Shown: positions 26,382 through 33,128 of the stretch, one piece after another
Position numbering within the stretch: position 1 is the stretch's first letter
Layout of the letters: the number at the start of each line of letters is the position of its first letter
From: Comamonadaceae bacterium 2PF
Lineage (GTDB): Bacteria; Pseudomonadota; Gammaproteobacteria; Burkholderiales; Burkholderiaceae_C
DNA length: 33,372 nt
Assembly: GCA_005502875.1 (NCBI GenBank)
Contig: SCMV01000044.1
Coordinates: 1-33,372 of the forward strand
Direction: 5' to 3'
Program-made: the position numbers and the translations under genes
Notes under the pieces: generated by a model
The model's input: the letters and a program-made list of their open reading frames with translations, nothing else
What the model was told of the DNA's origin: nothing
Databases searched by the model: none

Positions 26382-26636
26382 ATGCCAACGGCAATGCACC
26401 CGGCCAGCCCATGCGCTGCGCCTGCCCTCCCCGTCAACGAGCTGGCCGCGTCACAGCTATTCGCCGCCGCTGAAAACGCCTTGAGCGTTGCCCTGTATCA
26501 CCTGCGCCAGCCTTCGGCCAATGTGCCGGGCGCCGCACGCAAAGCCGTGCAGGCCCTGGCCGCGTTGAACCAGTTGCGAGCCCTGCCCCTGGAGCCCGTT
26601 GTCTCCGGCCCAGCTACCAATTGGCTGGAGGGCTAA
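26382..26636 (+). CDS. Small hypothetical protein under the C4-like leader
   Basis: Not recognised; 84 residues. It begins with an Ala/Pro-rich stretch, followed by an amphipathic helical region (LAASQLFAAAENALSVALYH, then KAVQALAALNQLRALPLE). The start is set by AAGGAG 9 nt before the ATG at 26382. That ribosome binding site is within the sequence predicted to pair with the antisense segment, so this is probably the gene the RNA controls directly, as ant/icd in P1 or kil/eta in P4. It may be a leader cistron coupling translation to the operon rather than a functional antirepressor. Confidence 0.65.
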   Translation: MPTAMHPASPCAAPALPVNELAASQLFAAAENALSVALYHLRQPSANVPGAARKAVQALAALNQLRALPLEPVVSGPATNWLEG

Positions 26637-26638
26637 CC

Positions 26639-27184
26639 ATGTCGATGAACCACCGAAGTGCCGATGTGAGCACAACCGGAATCGCGGTGCATGTTGCTGC
26701 GCACGGGGACGAGCTGGGCTTGAAGGTCATCATTCATCCGTATGGGTGCTGGGAGTTCGAGGGCACCCGCACACAGCTTGAAGCTGAAGGCGTCATACCG
26801 TCCGAGGCCAAATGGCCGATTGGTTCAGCTAGCTGCACGTGGACCTCAGGTCGATTCAGGTACAGGCTTTGCCGAACGCGCCCCGAAGGCCTCAAAGGGC
26901 CGATGAGGCTTTGGGTTAATGGTGACTGGTGGAGTTTCCAGTGTAGTTACGACGATGGGCTTGACTACGCTAAGCGGGCCATTCTTCAAAAGAAGCGCGA
27001 GCTTGAAGCAGAAATTCGCAGGCACTCTGCATGGGCTGAGCGGGAGCGGAATGCGCTTTGGGATCGCTTCTGGAAAGCCCAACAGGACAGCGCTTTTCAA
27101 GCGTTCAGGGCTCTTGTTGTCCCTGAGCGCAAGAAGCCAGGCCGTAAGCCAGCCGCAAAGGTTCAAGGGAGCGGCCATGTCTGA
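26639..27184 (+). CDS. Hypothetical protein, 181 aa
   Basis: Not recognised. An N-terminal region with several beta-like stretches (VHVAAHGDELGLKVIIHPY, WEFEGTRTQLEAEG) is followed by a Trp-rich middle, a charged helix near 114-150 (KRAILQKKRELEAEIRRHS) and a basic tail with KKPGRKPAAK that could contact nucleic acid. GGAGGG (26627-26632) precedes the ATG, and the preceding gene's stop is 2 bp before it. Its GC content is visibly lower than that of the backbone and of the primase. It overlaps the next gene by 8 bp. Confidence 0.65.
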   Translation: MSMNHRSADVSTTGIAVHVAAHGDELGLKVIIHPYGCWEFEGTRTQLEAEGVIPSEAKWPIGSASCTWTSGRFRYRLCRTRPEGLKGPMRLWVNGDWWSFQCSYDDGLDYAKRAILQKKRELEAEIRRHSAWAERERNALWDRFWKAQQDSAFQAFRALVVPERKKPGRKPAAKVQGSGHV

Positions 27185-27515
27185 GCACACCAAGAGCACC
27201 CCCGACATGACGCAGGCTTTCGAGCTTTTGCGCAGTGCAATGCAAGCCCAATCCATGGAGCTGTATCGACTCACCCAGGTGACAAAGCTGGCCGCATTCG
27301 CGTGTGAGGCGCGGAGGGTACTGCAAGAAGTTGAGCACCTGTGCGCCATTGATCCTGAGTTGGAACATCGCCTCAGTGAAGGCATAGGGGCTCGCCTCGA
27401 TTGGATCGAGCATGATGATTCAACCTCCTTGGTGCTGCGGGAGCTGTCAGACAAGCTGCATGACCTCGGAGCAAAAGCCGATGCCCTTGGGGTGGGCTTG
27501 CCTGCTACGCCATAA
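27177..27515 (+). CDS. Hypothetical protein, 112 aa
   Basis: Not recognised. Mostly alpha-helical and without membrane segments (FELLRSAMQAQSMELYRL, TKLAAFACEARRVLQEVEHL, LVLRELSDKLHDLGAKADAL). It has an acidic, possibly coiled-coil character. The ATG lies inside the end of the preceding gene, so expression is coupled. An 85-nt gap follows with two hairpins (GGCGG/CCGCC at 27551-27567 and CCTGCT/AGCAGG at 27567-27582) and no T run. Confidence 0.65.
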   Translation: MSEHTKSTPDMTQAFELLRSAMQAQSMELYRLTQVTKLAAFACEARRVLQEVEHLCAIDPELEHRLSEGIGARLDWIEHDDSTSLVLRELSDKLHDLGAKADALGVGLPATP

Positions 27516-27600
27516 GCCTGTTCGGCCCAGCTAGGTCCGCGAACCGAAAAGGCGGCAACCCTCCGCCCTGCTGGGGAGCAGGATCAAGCGCCAACGATGA

Positions 27601-28272
27601 ATGAGGTTGAGATTGATCGAGTCAAATGAAACGCGCCATCGCTTTGAGCAGGTGGCAGCTTTGCTAGAGGCAGATACCCTTCGGAAGTGGCTGCCGCGTG
27701 CGTCCATGGGCGTTTTGACTGCGGATCAGTTCTTGGCCCTGGTGCTGTACGTAATCAGCAACGATGAAACCGACGACGCAGCAGAGGCCGCAATCGTCTC
27801 CGCCTGGTCTGATGAGCTTCGCAGGTGCATAGATGAGGGCACAGACATTAGCCCAAGGAACCCCGTCACACTTCTGCCGCTGCCACGCAAGGTGGGCAGC
27901 CTAGATGGGTGGGTGTTTGCGGTGGAAGAGGCTGACTGGTTTCTTCGTGACCGGCACATGGCCTGGTCTTGCGCGGAGATCATTGCGCACTTGCACGGTG
28001 ACGGTGGCCAGCAAGTGCAGTCATCACCGCCGGCTTCTGATCAAACGGCATTGCGCACCAGCGTCGAAGAATGGACCGGCGAGAGGTTGTGCCAACTTGA
28101 AGATGAATTGCGCAAAAAAGGGTGCCGGGACTACACCAAGCAAATGGTGAAGGAAACCGGTTTACAGGAGCGCAGGATTCGGGCACTCAAGGCTGAGTGG
28201 CGCCAAAGTTTGCAACCGCAGACTACGGGTGTAGGGCGTCTCGTGCAGGTCTTGGGTGGGAAGCGGCGGTAG
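27601..28272 (+). CDS. Hypothetical protein, 223 aa, possible C-terminal DNA-binding helix-turn-helix
   Basis: Not recognised as a whole. The N-terminal part (about 1-135) is soluble and ends with LDGWVFAVEEADWFLRDR and a helix. A Ser/Pro/Gln linker (near 138-148) joins it to a charged C-terminal region; KQMVKETGLQERRIRALKAE near 182-201 looks like a helix-turn-helix. The start is fixed at or after 27601 because an in-frame TGA lies just before it; GGGGAGCAGGA (27573-27583) may be a poorly spaced ribosome binding site. A ten-codon reading frame starting at 27597 overlaps the start in another frame and could couple translation. GC content is lower than in the flanks. Confidence 0.6.
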   Translation: MRLRLIESNETRHRFEQVAALLEADTLRKWLPRASMGVLTADQFLALVLYVISNDETDDAAEAAIVSAWSDELRRCIDEGTDISPRNPVTLLPLPRKVGSLDGWVFAVEEADWFLRDRHMAWSCAEIIAHLHGDGGQQVQSSPPASDQTALRTSVEEWTGERLCQLEDELRKKGCRDYTKQMVKETGLQERRIRALKAEWRQSLQPQTTGVGRLVQVLGGKRR

Positions 28273-28283
28273 TGCCGCCTTTC

Positions 28284-28331
28284 GCCGGGCTGTCACCTGC
28301 GATGCCTTATTCATCGGGGTTCTAGCCCGGC
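28284..28331 (+). other. Structured segment between two island genes
   Basis: GCCGGGCT (28284-28291) and AGCCCGGC (28324-28331) are perfect inverted repeats that enclose a second hairpin, CGATG (28300-28304)/CATCG (28312-28316). Together with the terminator that follows, this gives the 158-bp gap before the AlpA gene a compact, riboregulator-like structure. Function not known. Confidence 0.4.
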
Positions 28332-28346
28332 ACGTTCGCCGCTTTG

Positions 28347-28369
28347 CCCGGCAAAGGTTGCCGGGTTTT
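28347..28369 (+). terminator. Rho-independent terminator upstream of the AlpA gene
   Basis: CCCGGCAA (28347-28354) pairs with TTGCCGGG (28358-28365) around a 3-nt loop, followed by TTTT. It would end transcription from the C4-controlled genes or attenuate the AlpA/primase operon downstream. Confidence 0.85.
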
Positions 28370-28430
28370 CATTTCCGCATTCGTTCATTTGGTCCTTGGT
28401 GGACCTCGACGAACTTCGGAAAGGAAACCC

Positions 28431-28676
28431 ATGCAAACCGCCGCCCAATCTGTCCACCTGGCACATGCTGCCAAGCCAGTCACCCCGCGTGATCGCCTGT
28501 TGCGCCTCCCTGATGTGGAGACCGCGACCGGCTGTAAAAAATCCACGATCTACAAGCTGATGAAGGAAGGCAAGTTCCCCGCTTGCGTCCGCATCACAGC
28601 CCGCATGTCGGCATGGCCCGAAAGCGCGGTGCTCCAGTGGGTTCAGGATCGCATCAAGGAAGGCGGTGCGAAGTGA
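28431..28676 (+). CDS. AlpA-family phage transcriptional regulator
   Basis: Small DNA-binding protein of 81 residues. Its body matches the AlpA pattern: RLLRLPDVETATGCKKSTIYKL near 21-42 is the helix-turn-helix, then KEGKFPACVRIT, and AWPESAVLQWVQDRIKEG near the end is the wing and last helix. AlpA proteins of P4-like islands activate integrase or late genes, or act as excisionases. AAAGGAAA (28420-28427) precedes the ATG. Its stop overlaps a GTG start by 4 bp, linking it to the operon that ends with the primase. Confidence 0.9.
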   Translation: MQTAAQSVHLAHAAKPVTPRDRLLRLPDVETATGCKKSTIYKLMKEGKFPACVRITARMSAWPESAVLQWVQDRIKEGGAK

Positions 28677-29029
28677 GCCGCAAGACCGCCCCTAGCTTCC
28701 CCGAAATCCTCGCCATTCAACTCACCGTGAAGGCCCGCACGCGCTGGCAGCGGCGCAATGATCGGCAGGACCAGATGTACAACCAGTTGTGCCAGGCCCG
28801 CGCCCTGCTGGCCGAAGCTCTGGGCATCGCGTTGGACCCTGACAGCGACGTGTGCGCCTGCTGTGCAGATGGTGCGCCACCTTCTGCGGCAAGCCTGGAC
28901 GAGGCAGCACGCAAGGCCTTTGCGCTGCTGACACTGGCTTTCGCCGACTCTCTGGCCGCTGATGAACTGCTGTCAGAAGTCAACGAGGCAACAGCGCAGC
29001 ACATCACCCTGTTGAGTCGCAAGCGGTAA
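28673..29029 (+). CDS. Hypothetical protein, 118 aa, with a Cys pair
   Basis: Not recognised. Starts from GTG 28673, inside the GTGA overlap with the AlpA gene; the longer frame upstream is the AlpA gene's shadow. It is largely helical. A VCACCADGAPPS segment near residues 60-71 has closely spaced cysteines, perhaps a partial metal site, though no second pair is visible. Position in the replication operon suggests a role with the primase. Confidence 0.65.
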   Translation: MSRKTAPSFPEILAIQLTVKARTRWQRRNDRQDQMYNQLCQARALLAEALGIALDPDSDVCACCADGAPPSAASLDEAARKAFALLTLAFADSLAADELLSEVNEATAQHITLLSRKR

Positions 29030-29039
29030 GGGGGGTCTC

Positions 29040-29327
29040 ATGCCCTCGCAACTTCAACCCGACACCCGAGCCGCGCAGATTGAGCGCGTGGCGGCATACC
29101 TGGAGCGGAACCCCGGCGCCACCCTGCGGCAGATCGAGGCCGCTTGCGACACCGGTAGCGTCACCAAAGTGCTGAGCGTCATGCGGCGCCCATCGACTGG
29201 TTTCGTCATCAAAAGAGAACGCCGCTTGATGCCCTGCAACAACTGGCGCAACGGACGCCGGGTGGCCTGTTACTGGCTGATCGCCCGCCCCACTGCTGCC
29301 CAAGGCGACCTGTTCACAAATCCATGA
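29040..29327 (+). CDS. Small DNA-binding-like protein, 95 aa
   Basis: Not recognised at family level. Residues about 12-55 look like a winged helix: RAAQIERVAAYLERNPGATL, RQIEAACDTGSVTKVLSVMR and then basic strands with VIKRERRL. The ATG is at 29040, 10 bp after the preceding stop, and its own stop overlaps the primase ATG by 4 bp (ATGA). It is likely produced together with the primase and might help origin recognition; this is inference from position. Confidence 0.65.
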   Translation: MPSQLQPDTRAAQIERVAAYLERNPGATLRQIEAACDTGSVTKVLSVMRRPSTGFVIKRERRLMPCNNWRNGRRVACYWLIARPTAAQGDLFTNP

Positions 29328-32194
29328 AACACACCATCACGCCCGAACTGATCCGGGCTGCCCTGGCCTGCATCCCGCCCGACCTACCCCGCGAAGAATG
29401 GGCACGGGTGGGAATGGCCCTCAAGGCTGAATTGGGGGCTGCTGGCTTCGACCTGTTCGACACCTGGAGTCAGGGCAGCGAGACCTACAACCAGACCGAT
29501 GCCAGGGACACCTGGCGCAGCTTCAAAAGCGGGGGCCGGGTGCAGATTGGCACCCTGTTCCACGTTGCCAAGGGCTTCGGCTTCAAGTGGGACGATGCAC
29601 CACAAGCCCAGCCGCTGGACCATACCGCCATGGAGGCGCAACGCAAGGCCCGTGCAGCACGCGACCAGGCCGAACGCGAAGAGACCGCACGCCGCCAGGC
29701 CGATGCAGCCACCAAGGCCACCGCAGAGTGGGCACAAGCCACCAAGCAAGGCCATTGCACCTACCTGGACCGCAAGGGCGTGCAGGGCGTGGGCGTGCGC
29801 TTTGAGCCGGGCGACTGCATGGTGATCCCTCTGCGGGATGAGGCTGGCAAGCTGTGGAACCTTCAGCGCATCAAGCCACGGCCCGATGGGCAGGGACACG
29901 ACAAACGGTTTTTGGCCGGTGGCCGCAAGACCGGCCTCATGCACTGGCTGGGTGATCCGCAAGGGGCCGGGGTGCTGCTGCTGTGTGAGGGCTGGGCCAC
30001 CGGCGCCAGCCTGCGCCAGGCCACGGGGCACCCGGTGTGCGTGGCCTTTGATGGCGGCAACCTGCCCAAGGTGGGCCGGGCTGTGCGTGCTTCCTTCCCT
30101 GGTGCCTGCATCGTGGTCTGTGGTGACAACGACCACGAACGAGAACAGGCCACAGGCCGCAACCCCGGCCGGGAAAAGGCCAGCGAAGCGGCCCGCGTTG
30201 CGCAGGGCCTGGCCGTGTGCCCGCAGGGTCTGCCAGCAGGCCAAACGGATTGGAACGACCTGCACCAGCTCATGGGCGTGGATGCTGTGGCAGCGGCGAT
30301 TGCGCAGTCAGTGCAAGAGGCACAGCAAGTCCGTCAGCAAGCCGCAAAGGCCCCGGCCCGCAAGGGCAAGACCGACACTGCGCCGGAAGGGGCCGCGCAG
30401 CCCGCGTGGGACCGCTTCACGGTCAACGATGAGGGCGTGTGGTTCCTGGAAGCCGACCAGGACGGGCGCAGCAAGGCCCCGCAGTGGGTGTGCAGCCGCC
30501 TGGACGTGACGGCCCGCACCCGTGACGAGGACGGCATGGGTTGGGGCTACCTGCTGGAGTTCATCGACCCGATGGGCAGGCCCCGCACATGGGCCATGCC
30601 TGCCCGCATGCTGGCCGGGGACGGGGCTGAATACCGCGCCGCGCTGCTGAACATGGGCCTGCTGATCGCCAGCGGGGCCAATGCCCGCAACCGGCTCACG
30701 CAGTACCTGCAAACCCGCCAGCCTGAAGAGCTGGCCCGCTGTGCTGATCGCGTGGGCTGGCATGGCCGCTCCTATGTGCTGCCACGGGAAACCATCGGCG
30801 GCGATGATGAGCGCATCGTCTATCAGGTGGACGGCATCACCGAAAACCCGTTCAAGCAGCGCGGCACGCTGGAGGGCTGGCGCCAGGCGGTGGCCCGGCT
30901 GTGTGTCGGCAATGATCGGTTGCTGTTCGCGGTGGCCTGCGCCTTCGCTGGCGTCCTGGTGCGCCCATCCGGCGTGGACAGCGGGGGCTTTCACTTGCGA
31001 GGTGGATCGAGCTGCGGCAAGACCACTGCGCTGAAGGTGGCCGCTTCGGTATGGGGTGGCTCGGCCTACATGCAGCGGTGGCGCAGCACTGACAACGCCC
31101 TTGAGGCCATCGCGGCCCAGCACTGCGACGGGCTGCTGATCCTGGATGAGCTGGCCCAGGTGGACCCGAAGACAGCGGGTGAATGCGCCTACATGCTGGC
31201 AAACGAGACGGGCAAGGCCCGCAGCAGTCGCACGGGGCAGGCACGCCCCCGGCTGTCCTGGCGCCTGCTGTTTCTGTCCGCAGGTGAGATCAGCCTAGCT
31301 CAGCACATGGCCGAGGGTGGCAAGCGCAGCAAGGCGGGTCAGGAGCTGCGCCTTGCAGACATCCCAGCCGATGCAGGCCAGGGCCGGGGCCTGTTCAACG
31401 AGCTGCACGAGCTGACCAGCGGTGCGGCACTGTCTGCCCACCTGGGCAAGGTCATCGAGGCGCAGCACGGCACGGCGGGGCGGGCCTTCCTGGAGTGGGC
31501 CACTGCGCACGCGGATGAGCTGCGCCCGCGCGTGCGGGAGCTGATAGACCGATTCACCGATGAGTGGGTGCCAGAGGCAGCCAGCGGGCAGGTGCAACGC
31601 GTTGGGCGCCGCTTCGCCTTGGTGGCCGCAGCGGGCGAGCTGGCAACCCTGGCAGGTGTCACCGGCTGGCCTGAAGGCGAAGCGGCCCGAGGTGTGCGCC
31701 AGTGCTTCGATGCCTGGTTGCAGTCACGCGGGGGGCTTGGTGACGCGGAAGAGCGGCACATGCTTCAGCAGGTGCAGCGCCTGCTTTCTGAACGCGGGGC
31801 CGGGAACTTCGCTTGGTGGCACCGGGCCACGGATGACCGGGCACCGAACCCCACCGAGCGGTGGGGCTTCCGCAGGCTGGTGGACAGCAACGGCAAGCCC
31901 ATCAACCGCAGCAGCTCAGACGGCGCCGAATACAACCGGGCAGCAGACTTCGCACAGGACGCCGACGAAGGTTCAGAGGTTGAGTTCTACGTAATGGCCG
32001 AAGTGTTCAAGGGGCGCCTGTGTGAGGGCTTCGACCACAACGCAGTGGCGCACCTGCTGATGAAGCGCGGGCACTTGGTGCCAGAGAAGACAGGCGGGCG
32101 CCTCACCCGCAAGGAACGCCTCCCCGGCCTGGCGTCATCCTGGGTGTACCGCATCAAAGCCAGCGTGCTGGGTGATGACGGCGGGGACGTGTGA
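29324..32194 (+). CDS. Primase-helicase: PriCT_2, TOPRIM and DUF927 domains
   Basis: Replication protein of the element, 956 residues. PriCT_2 domain at about 1-90 (DLPREEWARVGMALKAE, then DTWRSF), a charged helical linker, and a TOPRIM domain at about 215-320 with Glu222 in LLCEGWATG and the acidic pair Asp268/Asp270 in CGDNDHE. A DUF927 ATPase/helicase-like domain at about 360-660 has Walker A GGSSCGKTT (near 560-568) and Walker B LLILDELAQ (near 604). The C-terminal 290 or so residues are helical and may bind the origin. The multi-domain plan recalls the alpha protein of phage P4. It starts in the ATGA overlap. Confidence 0.92.
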   Translation: MKHTITPELIRAALACIPPDLPREEWARVGMALKAELGAAGFDLFDTWSQGSETYNQTDARDTWRSFKSGGRVQIGTLFHVAKGFGFKWDDAPQAQPLDHTAMEAQRKARAARDQAEREETARRQADAATKATAEWAQATKQGHCTYLDRKGVQGVGVRFEPGDCMVIPLRDEAGKLWNLQRIKPRPDGQGHDKRFLAGGRKTGLMHWLGDPQGAGVLLLCEGWATGASLRQATGHPVCVAFDGGNLPKVGRAVRASFPGACIVVCGDNDHEREQATGRNPGREKASEAARVAQGLAVCPQGLPAGQTDWNDLHQLMGVDAVAAAIAQSVQEAQQVRQQAAKAPARKGKTDTAPEGAAQPAWDRFTVNDEGVWFLEADQDGRSKAPQWVCSRLDVTARTRDEDGMGWGYLLEFIDPMGRPRTWAMPARMLAGDGAEYRAALLNMGLLIASGANARNRLTQYLQTRQPEELARCADRVGWHGRSYVLPRETIGGDDERIVYQVDGITENPFKQRGTLEGWRQAVARLCVGNDRLLFAVACAFAGVLVRPSGVDSGGFHLRGGSSCGKTTALKVAASVWGGSAYMQRWRSTDNALEAIAAQHCDGLLILDELAQVDPKTAGECAYMLANETGKARSSRTGQARPRLSWRLLFLSAGEISLAQHMAEGGKRSKAGQELRLADIPADAGQGRGLFNELHELTSGAALSAHLGKVIEAQHGTAGRAFLEWATAHADELRPRVRELIDRFTDEWVPEAASGQVQRVGRRFALVAAAGELATLAGVTGWPEGEAARGVRQCFDAWLQSRGGLGDAEERHMLQQVQRLLSERGAGNFAWWHRATDDRAPNPTERWGFRRLVDSNGKPINRSSSDGAEYNRAADFAQDADEGSEVEFYVMAEVFKGRLCEGFDHNAVAHLLMKRGHLVPEKTGGRLTRKERLPGLASSWVYRIKASVLGDDGGDV

Positions 32195-32514
32195 GCGGGA
32201 AGCGTGGCGGGCGCCCACCAGGCCCCGAACGTATCGCCCTGCTGGCCGCTGCACATGATCTTCACGCGGGCGGCAAATCGGGCACCTGGCACGACCTGGC
32301 TGCGCTGGCGCAGGTGGGCAAACGAGCGGCCCGGCTCACCTGCTGGAGCATGGTCAAGGCCGGTGAACTAGAGGTGGTAGGGAGTGAGGCCCCTATGCCT
32401 GGCAAGCGTGGGCGCCCACGTGTGCTGCTTCGCCCGGCCCTGCACGATTCAAAGCCAGGCGCAGGGGTTGAGCTGGGGCTTGTGCTGGCGTGCTGGTCCG
32501 CAACCTCTGATTGA
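32191..32514 (+). CDS. Small basic protein after the primase, 107 aa
   Basis: Not recognised. The N-terminus is rich in Gly, Arg and Lys (KRGGRPPGPER). A helix-turn-helix-like region near 20-60 (TWHDLAALAQVGKRAARLTCWSMVKAG, split across about 27 residues) is followed by KRGRPRV. It begins at GTG 32191 in a 4-bp overlap with the primase stop, so it is part of the same transcription unit. Nucleic-acid binding is suggested by its composition only. Confidence 0.6.
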   Translation: MSGKRGGRPPGPERIALLAAAHDLHAGGKSGTWHDLAALAQVGKRAARLTCWSMVKAGELEVVGSEAPMPGKRGRPRVLLRPALHDSKPGAGVELGLVLACWSATSD

Positions 32515-32575
32515 GCGGCGCAGGGTTCGGCTTGCTCACGCTGCCCCCTGCTGCCCCTGCCCTGCTTATCCCTCA

Positions 32576-32596
32576 GCATCACCATGATGGTGATGC
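32576..32596. repeat. 21-bp near-perfect palindrome
   Basis: GCATCACCAT and ATGGTGATGC are perfect inverted repeats around one central G. It opens the first copy of the longer repeat, and could be a protein-binding site or an RNA hairpin. Confidence 0.6.
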
Positions 32597-32676
32597 ACCC
32601 TGTGTCCTACCCGTTGTGATGCAAAGCAAGCGGGGCGGCATGTGGGCCGCGCAGGGATGATGTCCGCGCCATGTTT
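32582..32676. repeat. Long imperfect direct repeat, copy 1
   Basis: About 95 bp repeated with most positions conserved at 32827-32920. Blocks such as TTGTGATGCAAAGCA, GCGGGGCGGCATG and CCGCGCC are identical. It lies in a non-coding stretch (32515-33372) after the primase operon. Frames across it are low-complexity and look non-coding. Confidence 0.7.
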
Positions 32677-32826
32677 GGCGGGTGGCACGAGTGCCAGGAA
32701 AACAAGGACCGGGCTTGGCCCTGGGCGGGTGCTGGCGTCTTGGATCGAACTGCCGATTGATGCCCATGAGTTCAACCAGACAGCCCGGGCACCTGATGCG
32801 CCCACCCTGCCGAGCTTCGCGCCGGG

Positions 32827-32920
32827 CCATGATCGTGATGTGCCCTGTGTCCTGCCGGTTGTGATGCAAAGCAGGCGGGGCGGCATGGGGCCGCGCCGGG
32901 ATGACTTCCGCGCCAAGTGT
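32827..32920. repeat. Long imperfect direct repeat, copy 2
   Basis: Second copy, displaced by 245 bp with one base fewer. The palindrome at its start is degraded (CCATGATCGTGATGTG), suggesting that the rest of the unit is the conserved part. Confidence 0.7.
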
Positions 32921-32957
32921 CATGGGGGGGATGGCGCCAGGACAACAGGGGGCAAGC

Positions 32958-33128
32958 TGTCCCCTTCACGCGCCGCGCACCTGTGCGCACGGTTGCGGAC
33001 AACAGGTCTCTGCATTTGTCCCCACTGTCCCCAGCCTCGGGCGGCCTGTCCCCACCTCCGGCGGGGACAGATTTACCTATGCAAATCAATCACTTACGTT
33101 TCTTTTTCGAGTTGTCCCCACTGTCCCC
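32958..33128. other. Candidate replication origin: right GGGGACA iteron cluster
   Basis: TGTCCCC (inverse of GGGGACA) at 32958, 33017, 33026, 33047, 33113 and 33122, and GGGGACA at 33063. Between 33070 and 33111 lies the most AT-rich stretch of the neighbourhood (ATTTACCTATGCAAATCAAT and following), a likely unwinding element. Iterons flanking an AT-rich tract downstream of a primase-helicase gene fit an origin. The remaining 33129-33372 shows nothing I can support. Confidence 0.65.

Noticed and set aside
28316-28331. T-arm-like GGGTTCTAGCCC suggesting a tRNA remnant
   Set aside because: The loop has T where a purine is expected, the stem is only 4 bp, and no acceptor or anticodon arm can be drawn. 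It fits better as the 3' side of the inverted repeat at 28284-28331.
32579-32923. Minus-strand frame with an internally repeated peptide
   Set aside because: The peptide repeat only reflects the DNA repeat; no start signal or protein-like composition supports it.
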